Below are positions 6,688 to 13,125 of a stretch of DNA of 13,125 nucleotides, piece after piece. Numbering within the stretch: position 1 is the stretch's first letter; every line of letters starts with the position of its first letter. Location: the NCBI GenBank assembly GCA_947452665.1, contig CANGEH010000029.1, positions 1 through 13,125 of the forward strand, read 5' to 3'. The position numbers were made by a program, and so were the translations under genes. A model generated the notes under the pieces. It ran no database searches and had not been told where the DNA came from. It worked only from the letters and a program-made list of their open reading frames with translations. This stretch comes from Caulobacteraceae bacterium. Lineage in GTDB: Bacteria; Pseudomonadota; Alphaproteobacteria; Caulobacterales; Caulobacteraceae.

Positions 6688-9600
6688 GGCGTCTGATTCT
6701 GTAAGCTACGTGGCTGATCATCCCTTAGAACCACATAAATGGCCGGTATGACCAGTACGGTCAGCAGGGTCGAGGAGGCTAGGCCAAACAGCAAGGATAT
6801 GGCCAGGCCCTGAAAGATCGGATCGAACAGGATAACGCTGGCCCCTATCATGGCGGCAATGGCGGTCAGGACAATGGGCTTAAAGCGGATGGCCCCGGCT
6901 TCGAGCAGCACCTTGCGCAAGGGCTTTCCTGCGCCTTGGCTGTGGCGGATAAAGTCGACCAGCAGGATGGAATTGCGCACAATAATCCCGGCTAGGGCGA
7001 TAAAGCCGATCATAGATGTGGCAGTAAACGGCGCGCCAAATAGGACATGCCCGATCACAATCCCGACCAGGGTCAGGGGGATGGGGGTCAATATGACCAG
7101 GGGCAGGGCAAAGCTCTTGAACTGGGCCACCACCAGCACATAAATCGCCAATATGGCCACGGCAAAGGCGGCCCCCATATCGCGGAAGGTCACCCAGGTA
7201 ATCTCCCATTCGCCGTCCCAAAGGATGCTGGCACGGCTTTCGTCGGTGGGTTGGCCGTGCATGCGGATGTCCGGCACATGGCCACCCGGCCAGTCCCCGG
7301 CCTTCAGGGCCTTGTCGACGGCCAGCATGCCATAGATTGGGGCCTCATACTGACCGGCCAACTCGGCCATGATCATGTCGACATCGCGGCCATCGCGGCG
7401 AAAAATATGGGTTGAGCCGGGCTCGCGCTGGGCCGTCACGACCTCGCCGAGCGAGACCAGCCGCGCCCCGGCCTGGCCCTGCGAGGCCGCAACGGGCAGG
7501 CTGGACAGGGTCTGGCCCCAGACGCGCTGGGACTGGGGCAGGCGTACGGCGATTTCGAGCGGGTCGCGCCCCTCGCCGCCATAGGCATAGCCGACAACCG
7601 TCCCGCCCATGGCCGCGCCAAGCGAGTCCAGCACTTCCTTGTCTGAGACCTTCAAATATTCCATCCGCTCACGGTCTGGGGTCAGACGCAGACGCGGGCG
7701 CGGCGTGCCATAGCTGTCATCAATATCGACAATATAACGCACCGACTTAAAGGCCGCCTTGACCCGCTGCGCCGTATCGCGCCGGGTGCTGGCATCGGGT
7801 CCATAGATCTCGGCCAGTAAGGTCGCCATGACCGGCGGGCCGGGCGGGGCCTCGACCACCTTGATGCTGGCCCCCATGGGCAGGGCCAGCGCGGTGAGCT
7901 TTTGGCGCAGGTCTAGGGCAATGGCGTGGCTGGTGCGCTTGCGCTCGGATTTTGCAGCCAGTGTGATCGAGACATCGCCCTGTTCGGGCGCGCGGCGCAG
8001 ATAATAGTGGCGCACCAGACCATTGAAATTAAACGGCGAGGCCCCGCCCGCGACCGCATCAATCGCCAGAGTTTCGGGCAAGGCTTGCGCAATGGCGGCG
8101 GCCTCGGTCAGGGTGCGGCGGGTGGTCTCCAGACTGGTACCTTCGGGCATGTCGAGCACCAGTTGCAGCTCGGACTTATTGTCAAACGGCAAGAGCTTGA
8201 CCGTCACCGTCTTGGTCGCAAACAGGGTGCAGGCCAGCAAGGTTGCCACGCCCACCGCGATCAAGAAGGTCCAGGCGCGCCTGCGCGTGGCTATGACGGG
8301 TCCAGCCAGACGGCGATAAAGCGCGCCCAAGCGGTCTGGGCCGTGGCTGGCGTGACCGTGGGCCTGGCCTTCGCTCAAGGTCTGGCGGGCAAAGCGGATC
8401 ATCAGCCAGGGGGCGAGTATCACAGCGACAAAGAAGGAGAAGATCATGGCCGCCGAGGCATTGACCGGGATCGGCGCCATATAGGGGCCCATTAGGCCCG
8501 AGACAAACAGCATGGGCAGCAGGGCTGCAACCACGGTCATGGTCGCAACGACTGTGGGATTGCCGACCTCAGCCACAGCCTCAATCGCAGCCTGCTGGCG
8601 CGATCGCCCGTCCGCCATGGCCCAATGGCGGGCAATATTTTCGATCATGACAATGGCATCATCGACCAATATGCCGATGGAGAAAATCAGCGCAAACAGA
8701 CTGACCCGATTGATGGTGTAGCCCATCAGCTTGGATGCAAACAGGGTCAGCAATATGGTGGTTGGAATGACCACAGCGGTGACGGCGGCTTCGCGCCAGC
8801 CGATTGTCAGGCCAATCAGGACAACAATACTGATTGTCGCCAGCGCTAGATGGAACAGAAGCTCATTGGCCTTTTCATTGGCAGACTCGCCATAATCGCG
8901 GGTGACCGAGACCTGGATATCGCGCGGGATCAGGCTGCCTTTCAGGGCCTCGACCCTGGCCATGACGGCGCGGGAGACGATGACGGCATTGGCGCCCTTG
9001 CGTTTTGCAATCGCCAAGTTGACCGATGGGGCTGTGGCCCAACCTGTGCCAACCCTCGCCGTGTGCCAGGCTTGGGTCTGGTCTTGACGCGGGGCCTGAA
9101 CGACATTGGCAACATCGCGCACATAAACGGGATGTCCCAAGACCGACGGCAGGGCCAATTGGCCTACATCCTGGGCTGAGCCAAGGGTGCGTCCCGCCGT
9201 GACCGCCACGGCTGCGCCATCATTGCGCACTTGGCCGCCCGGAAAGCTGCGGCCAGCCTGGCGCACGGTCTCAACCAGTGTGCCGACCGAGACCCCGTGC
9301 AGGGCCAGCCTTGCTGGATCGGGCTCGATGCGAATTTCGTCGGGTCTGCCCCCGACCAGGAAGGTCAGGCCGACATCATCGACCTTGGCCACCTCGGTGC
9401 GAAGCTTGCCCGCCAATGAATAGAGGGCCTGATCGGTCCAGTGCCCCGCCGCCCCGGGCCCGGGCGACAGGGTCAAGACCACGGCAGGAACGTCATTAAT
9501 GCCGCGCGCAACAATCAGCGGCTCGGCGATCCCGGCCGGGATTCGATCATAATTGGCGCGTATCTTTTCATTGATCCGCACCACGGCATTGTCGGGGTCA

Positions 9601-9911
9601 ACACCGACCTTGAACCGGGCCGTAACCATGACCTGATCATCATCGGCAAAGGTATAGACGTGCTCGACATCATTAATGCTCTTGACGATGGTCTCTAGCG
9701 GCTTGCCGATCAGTTCCACCGCATCGGCCGCTTTCAGGCCGGGCGCGGCGACCTGGATATCGATCATGGGCACGCTGATTTGCGGCTCTTCTTCGCGCGG
9801 TATGGTGACAGCGGCCAATAGGCCTATGGCCAAGGCCGCGATCAGCAAAAGCGGCGTCAGAGGTGAGGCAATGGTTGCCGCCGTCAAGCGGCCCGACAGG
9901 CCCAGCTTCAT
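6684..9911 (-). CDS. RND-superfamily efflux permease (proton-coupled inner-membrane pump)
   Basis: At 1075 residues it has the usual RND length and order: TM1 near 14-36, a large periplasmic loop opened by VTIPREEEPQISVPMIDI, TM2-TM6 from about 350, a second periplasmic loop, then TM7 (about 556-578) through TM12. GILVDDAIVMIENI (413-426) in TM4 carries the D417-D418 proton-relay pair of drug and small-molecule pumps (AcrB type). That argues against the heavy-metal CusA/CzcA group. It would export its substrate with the adaptor encoded just upstream; substrate specificity cannot be read from sequence. The start ATG overlaps the adaptor stop (ATGA), with GGAAA about 7 nt before it. The stop overlaps the start of the ArsR gene in the same way. 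No outer-membrane channel gene is present, so a TolC-like protein from elsewhere is presumably recruited. Confidence 0.93.
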   Translation of the reverse strand: MKLGLSGRLTAATIASPLTPLLLIAALAIGLLAAVTIPREEEPQISVPMIDIQVAAPGLKAADAVELIGKPLETIVKSINDVEHVYTFADDDQVMVTARFKVGVDPDNAVVRINEKIRANYDRIPAGIAEPLIVARGINDVPAVVLTLSPGPGAAGHWTDQALYSLAGKLRTEVAKVDDVGLTFLVGGRPDEIRIEPDPARLALHGVSVGTLVETVRQAGRSFPGGQVRNDGAAVAVTAGRTLGSAQDVGQLALPSVLGHPVYVRDVANVVQAPRQDQTQAWHTARVGTGWATAPSVNLAIAKRKGANAVIVSRAVMARVEALKGSLIPRDIQVSVTRDYGESANEKANELLFHLALATISIVVLIGLTIGWREAAVTAVVIPTTILLTLFASKLMGYTINRVSLFALIFSIGILVDDAIVMIENIARHWAMADGRSRQQAAIEAVAEVGNPTVVATMTVVAALLPMLFVSGLMGPYMAPIPVNASAAMIFSFFVAVILAPWLMIRFARQTLSEGQAHGHASHGPDRLGALYRRLAGPVIATRRRAWTFLIAVGVATLLACTLFATKTVTVKLLPFDNKSELQLVLDMPEGTSLETTRRTLTEAAAIAQALPETLAIDAVAGGASPFNFNGLVRHYYLRRAPEQGDVSITLAAKSERKRTSHAIALDLRQKLTALALPMGASIKVVEAPPGPPVMATLLAEIYGPDASTRRDTAQRVKAAFKSVRYIVDIDDSYGTPRPRLRLTPDRERMEYLKVSDKEVLDSLGAAMGGTVVGYAYGGEGRDPLEIAVRLPQSQRVWGQTLSSLPVAASQGQAGARLVSLGEVVTAQREPGSTHIFRRDGRDVDMIMAELAGQYEAPIYGMLAVDKALKAGDWPGGHVPDIRMHGQPTDESRASILWDGEWEITWVTFRDMGAAFAVAILAIYVLVVAQFKSFALPLVILTPIPLTLVGIVIGHVLFGAPFTATSMIGFIALAGIIVRNSILLVDFIRHSQGAGKPLRKVLLEAGAIRFKPIVLTAIAAMIGASVILFDPIFQGLAISLLFGLASSTLLTVLVIPAIYVVLRDDQPRSLQNQTP

Positions 9912-10942
9912 TGGGCTGTTTCCACGGGCAGGACCCTATCGCCCGGCACGAGCCCAGACAGGATTTCGACCCGGCCGGGCAGGCCCGTTGGCGCGGTCTG
10001 GACGGTGACGTCTGAGACCTTGCCGTCCTTGGCCAGCACCCGGACAAAATCTAGGCCATACCGTTTGGCAATATAGGCGCGGGGCAGGGTGATGGCCTGG
10101 CGCTCGCCAACCCTGACCAAGGCCCGCACGCTTTGACCCGCTAGGTCTGAGCCCAAGCCTGGTGCGGCAATATCGGCGCGCACCTGACCGTCTGTGACCG
10201 AAGGATAGACTTGCAAGATACGGCCCTCGATTGGCGGCGCGCCGTAGGGCTCTAGCATCACCAAGCCGCCGGGCGTTAGGCTTGCGGCCTGGGCCTCGGG
10301 CAGGTCTAGCCGCACAATCATGGCCCCGGCTGTGATCTCGACAATGGTTTGCCCGGCCATGACGACCGTCCCGACCGGAACCGGGGCGTGTATTACCTTG
10401 CCATTGGCGGGGGCCAGGATCGCGCCTTGACGGCCCAGTTCTGCGCCTGAGGCCGCTTGGGCCCTTGCGGCGGCGAGGTTGGCGCGGGCGGCCTTGGCGG
10501 CGGCTAGGGACTGATCCAGCCGCGCCTTGGCATAGATGCCGCTATTATACAGGGTCTGGATACGGGCCAGATCGGCCTCGGCGCGAGCAAGCTCGGCCTC
10601 GACGGCGCGGGTCTGGGCATTGAGCGCTTCGGTTTGATAGATCAGGCGTTCATCACGCACCTGGGCCAGCACCTGTCCACGCTGGACCGTGTCGCCCTCC
10701 TTGACGCTCAAGCGCACCAGTGTGCCGCCAATCCGGGCCTTGGCCAGACCTTCATCGCGTGAGGTAATGATGGCCGAGACCGGCTTGAAATCCGCCACGG
10801 TCTGGATCTGAACCGTTAGGCCGACAGCCGTGGTAACCGGCGCGGGGGAAGGGGCCTTGACCTTGCGATCATTGCAACCGGTCAATAGCCCAAGGCCCAT
10901 AATCAGGGCGATCAAGGCGGGCATTCTGGCCATGGGGATCAT
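9908..10942 (-). CDS. RND efflux periplasmic adaptor (membrane-fusion lipoprotein)
   Basis: A short signal sequence ends in the lipobox L20-T-G-C23, so the mature protein is probably lipid-anchored on the periplasmic side. The first half of a biotinyl/lipoyl-like domain is GGTLVRLSVKEGDTVQRGQV (about 72-91). An alanine-rich alpha-hairpin (about 98-170) follows, and the second lipoyl half is LAPANGKVIHAPVPVGTVV (about 176-194). Beta-barrel and membrane-proximal parts come after, ending near 344 residues. This is the standard adaptor that links an RND permease to an outer-membrane channel. It is the first gene of a three-gene operon with the permease and the ArsR gene. The start is uncertain: ATG 10942, GTG 10951 and ATG 10933 are in frame, and only a poorly spaced GAGAGA is nearby. 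All three keep the lipobox. Confidence 0.9.
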   Translation of the reverse strand: MIPMARMPALIALIMGLGLLTGCNDRKVKAPSPAPVTTAVGLTVQIQTVADFKPVSAIITSRDEGLAKARIGGTLVRLSVKEGDTVQRGQVLAQVRDERLIYQTEALNAQTRAVEAELARAEADLARIQTLYNSGIYAKARLDQSLAAAKAARANLAAARAQAASGAELGRQGAILAPANGKVIHAPVPVGTVVMAGQTIVEITAGAMIVRLDLPEAQAASLTPGGLVMLEPYGAPPIEGRILQVYPSVTDGQVRADIAAPGLGSDLAGQSVRALVRVGERQAITLPRAYIAKRYGLDFVRVLAKDGKVSDVTVQTAPTGLPGRVEILSGLVPGDRVLPVETAQ

Positions 10943-10966
10943 GTCTCTCACATCTTTTAATTATTT

Positions 10967-10988
10967 ATATTCGTATATTCGCAAATAT
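10967..10988. promoter_or_regulatory. AT-rich operator-like dyad between the RND operon and the DUF2892 gene
   Basis: ATATTCG occurs twice in direct orientation (10967-10973 and 10975-10981). The second copy is part of the imperfect palindrome ATATTCGCAAATAT (10975-10988), symmetric at 12 of 14 positions. The surrounding 10951-10997 stretch is strikingly AT-rich compared with the rest of the window. ArsR/SmtB repressors bind AT-rich dyads at their own promoters, and this one lies about 25 bp before the adaptor start. It is the natural candidate for the operon's repressor site and promoter. No clean -35/-10 pair could be fixed. Confidence 0.5.
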
Positions 10989-11134
10989 GATATTAATGGG
11001 CCATGGTCAAGGCGGTCGAGCTTGGCAGCCCATATTCACCGCTGCTGGACCCTGCGCCTTGATCAAGCTCAGGCACGCGCGTGAGCCAATGCCATAGACT
11101 AGGGCGGGTTCTGCCCTGAATGAGGAGAGACACG

Positions 11135-11338
11135 ATGACCATAGACCGCGCCGTTCTGGCCTTTGCTGGGCTGGTTGTTTTGACCGGTGTCTTGCTGGCC
11201 TATTTTGTCCACCCTTACTGGATGGCCCTGTCGGCGTTTGCGGGCGCCAATATGTTGCAATCGGCCTTTACCGGCTTTTGCCCCGCGGCCATGGTGTTCA
11301 AAAAGCTGGGCGTCCGGCCAGGCACGGCGTTCCGTTAA
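11135..11338 (+). CDS. Small DUF2892 (YgaP-like) inner-membrane protein
   Basis: The 67-residue product has two predicted membrane helices (about 6-24 and 28-46) and the hallmark end of the DUF2892 family, QSAFTGFCPAAMVFKKLGV (42-60) with one cysteine, C49. DUF2892 also forms the membrane tail of YgaP, where it is fused to a rhodanese, and stand-alone copies often lie in sulfur-related gene sets; the molecular function is unknown. ATG 11135 follows GAGGAGA at good spacing, whereas the in-frame ATG 11120 would lie upstream of that ribosome site. The gene diverges from the RND operon across a 180-bp region. That region holds the AT-rich dyad, a perfect CTTGATCAAG palindrome (11058-11067) and a small AGGGC/GCCCT hairpin (11101-11117) close to the ribosome site. 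Confidence 0.85.
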   Translation: MTIDRAVLAFAGLVVLTGVLLAYFVHPYWMALSAFAGANMLQSAFTGFCPAAMVFKKLGVRPGTAFR

Positions 11339-11400
11339 GAGCTGAAGTTGCGTGTTTGGCAGGCCTTGCCGCGGCGACCTATCCGCGCCATTTGCAAGTT

Positions 11401-11958
11401 ATGACAAACTCCGCAAACACCCTCACCGATCGCGCAGGCCAGGCTGCGCTTGAATTGGCCCAAGACCGGCCCTGGTCGCAGATCAGCCTGCTCGATATTG
11501 CCGCCAAGGCAGAGATTGGGTTTGCAGAGCTGTTTGTCCTGGCCAGCAGCAAGCGCGCCCTGATGGATCTGGTCTCGGCTGGGTTTGATCAGGCGGCCAT
11601 GGCGACGGCACAGTCGGCGCAAACCGACCTTCACGACCGATTGTTCGATGCCGTCATGGCTCGGATTGAGGCGATGGAGCCACACCGTCACGCCTTGATC
11701 GCCATCGCCGCCGATGAGGGACCAGCCCCCATGGCGCCGCGCATTGCCCGCACAGTCCGCGCCCTACTTGAGACCGCAGGCCTTGATACAGGCGGTCTGA
11801 AGGGCGCGGCGCGCCTTGCGGCCATGAGCCTGGTCTGGGGCCGGGTGATTCAGGTCTGGCGCGATGATGAGGGCGCGCTCAACCGCACCATGGCCGAGAT
11901 CGATAAGCGCCTGAAAGCCATGCGCGGGCAACTGGCTAGGCTTGGGGCAGGCTTCTAG
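11401..11958 (+). CDS. TetR-like transcriptional regulator (TetR/COQ9-like alphaproteobacterial type)
   Basis: The 185-residue product starts with a TetR-type DNA-binding fold (about 10-58): AALELAQDRPWSQISLLDIAAKAEIGFAELFVLASSKRALMDLV. The usual tyrosine-histidine-phenylalanine of the recognition-helix region is replaced by LFVLAS. The C-terminal part, with LFDAVMARIEAMEPHRHAL and VWRDDEGALNRTMAEIDKRL, resembles a conserved alphaproteobacterial group sometimes annotated TetR/COQ9-like, whose ligand and role I do not know. The frame stays open upstream to 11278, where it overlaps the DUF2892 gene. ATG 11401 is chosen because conserved sequence begins there, although no clear Shine-Dalgarno is seen. 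It lies 62 bp after DUF2892 and may be co-transcribed. Its TAG stop interlocks with the purB stop. Confidence 0.78.
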   Translation: MTNSANTLTDRAGQAALELAQDRPWSQISLLDIAAKAEIGFAELFVLASSKRALMDLVSAGFDQAAMATAQSAQTDLHDRLFDAVMARIEAMEPHRHALIAIAADEGPAPMAPRIARTVRALLETAGLDTGGLKGAARLAAMSLVWGRVIQVWRDDEGALNRTMAEIDKRLKAMRGQLARLGAGF

Positions 11959-13125
11959 GCGGGACTATTGACCCCAAATACCCGGTCAAAAATCGTATCG
12001 ACGTGTTTGAAGTGATAGGTCAGGTCAAACACGTCTTCCAATTCGGCATCGCTCAGATGCGGCCGCACGTCTGGATCGGCCTTGAGCAGGTCCAGGAACT
12101 TGGCCTCGCCGCGCCAGACCTTCATCGAGGCACCCTGCACCGCCGCATAGGCGACTTCGCGGCCAATGCCTTTTTGCGTCAAGGCCAGCATGACGCGCTG
12201 CGAATGGACCAGGCCGCCGAGCCGATCGAGATTCTTCATCATGTTTTCGGGATAGATCACCAACCGCTCCATCACACCGGCCAGGCGACGCAGGGCAAAG
12301 TCCAGATGGATGGTGGCGTCGGGGGCTATGCCGCGCTCGACACTGGAATGGCTGATATCGCGCTCATGCCAAAGGGCGACGTTTTCAAGGGCGGGAATGA
12401 CCGCGGAACGCACCAGACGCGCGAGACCGGTCAGGTTTTCCGTAAGGATCGGATTGCGCTTGTGCGGCATGGCGGACGAACCCTTTTGGCCCGGATCAAA
12501 CGGCTCTTCGGCCTCTAGGACCTCGGTGCGCTGCAGGTGGCGGATCTCAGTCGCCAGACGCTCAACCGAGGAGGCGACCACGGCGAGGGCGGCAAAAAAC
12601 GCGGCATGGCGATCGCGCGGAATGACCTGGGTCGAGACCGGCTCAATGCTTAGGCCCATCTTCTCGGCAACATGAGCCTCGACGCGGGGATCGACATTGG
12701 CAAATGTGCCCACGGCCCCAGAAATGGCGCAGGTGGCGATTTCGAACCGGGCCATGGCTAGACGCTCCTTGGCGCGCTGGAACTCGGCATAGTGCCCGGC
12801 GAGTTTCAGGCCAAAGGTTGTGGGTTCGGCATGGATGCCGTGGCTGCGCCCGACCGTGGGGGTGAATTTGTGCTCCATGGCCCGGCGCTTGAGCGCGGCC
12901 AGCACCATATCGACATCGGCAATCAGCATATCGCTGGCGCGGCTAAGTTGGACCGCAAGACAGGTATCGAGCACGTCGGACGAGGTCATGCCCTGATGCA
13001 GGAAGCGCGCCTCGGGCCCAACCACTTCGGAGACATGGGTCAGAAAGGCGATGACATCGTGTTTGACCACGCGCTCAATCTCGTCAATGCGGTCGGCATT
13101 CCAGACCACATTGCGCCCCTTTTCC
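11955..13125 (-). CDS. purB: Adenylosuccinate lyase, N-terminus cut by window edge
   Basis: PurB cleaves SAICAR to AICAR plus fumarate, and adenylosuccinate to AMP plus fumarate, in purine synthesis. The fumarase/aspartase superfamily signature SSAMPHKRNP is present. So are QGMTSSDVLDT, the GRSHGIHAEPTTFG segment with the catalytic histidine region, and HERDISHSSVERG. About 390 codons are visible and the frame is still open at 13125. Alphaproteobacterial enzymes are about 430 residues, so some 45 N-terminal residues lie outside. The GTG at 13109 is an internal valine codon, not the start. The TAG stop overlaps the convergent TetR-like gene's stop by three bases. Confidence 0.96.
   Translation of the reverse strand, partial: EKGRNVVWNADRIDEIERVVKHDVIAFLTHVSEVVGPEARFLHQGMTSSDVLDTCLAVQLSRASDMLIADVDMVLAALKRRAMEHKFTPTVGRSHGIHAEPTTFGLKLAGHYAEFQRAKERLAMARFEIATCAISGAVGTFANVDPRVEAHVAEKMGLSIEPVSTQVIPRDRHAAFFAALAVVASSVERLATEIRHLQRTEVLEAEEPFDPGQKGSSAMPHKRNPILTENLTGLARLVRSAVIPALENVALWHERDISHSSVERGIAPDATIHLDFALRRLAGVMERLVIYPENMMKNLDRLGGLVHSQRVMLALTQKGIGREVAYAAVQGASMKVWRGEAKFLDLLKADPDVRPHLSDAELEDVFDLTYHFKHVDTIFDRVFGVNSPA

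Noticed and set aside
6850..9698. Many frames on the plus strand across the RND permease
   Set aside because: All are antisense to an intact permease with recognisable motifs along its length; none has its own family signature or ribosome site.
11058..11067. CTTGATCAAG perfect palindrome in the DUF2892 leader
   Set aside because: A 10-bp palindrome alone is too common, and no second copy or matching promoter was found; it is only mentioned with the gene.
13107..13109. GTG 13109 as the purB start
   Set aside because: Upstream in-frame residues (EKGRN) continue the expected PurB sequence to the window edge, so the true start is outside.

Overview
The window is GC-rich (roughly 60% by eye), tightly packed, and codes on both strands. 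The FolD, PurB, Stealth, M16 and TetR/COQ9-like proteins, with long alanine-rich products, point to an alphaproteobacterium. Caulobacterales or a relative is my best guess, but sequence reading alone cannot prove it. No transposase, integrase, CRISPR array or rRNA is visible, and no gene-free stretch exceeds about 190 bases. Both edges cut through genes.

Left part (1-4700). A secreted or periplasmic M16-family (pitrilysin/insulinase-like) protein runs off the left edge on the minus strand. Its zinc-binding HxxEH motif has become Q-G-L-A-Q, so it is probably not an active peptidase. Upstream on the same strand is folD (one-carbon/folate metabolism), with every catalytic residue I can place intact. 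Divergent from folD is an unusually long glutathione S-transferase-fold protein.

Middle (4700-6360). A complete tRNA-Val(CAC) gene with encoded CCA and a recognisable promoter is followed by a single Stealth-family hexose-1-phosphoryltransferase gene (capsule or exopolysaccharide type) with a potentially structured leader. Converging on it is a HicB-type antitoxin gene with no HicA toxin beside it.

Right part (6364-11958). This is the most interesting block. A minus-strand operon encodes a lipoprotein membrane-fusion adaptor, a proton-coupled RND permease and an ArsR repressor of the BigR/SqrR (sulfide/persulfide-sensing) type, joined by two ATGA overlaps. A small DUF2892 membrane protein is divergently transcribed, and an AT-rich operator-like dyad lies between. 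DUF2892 also occurs in YgaP-type rhodanese proteins, so a sulfur- or thiol-stress-responsive efflux module is a reasonable hypothesis. The repressor's second cysteine is displaced by about one helical turn from the SqrR/BigR position, so its chemistry may differ. A TetR-like gene follows DUF2892 and converges on purB (adenylosuccinate lyase, cut by the right edge). The stop codons of these two genes share one CTAG palindrome.
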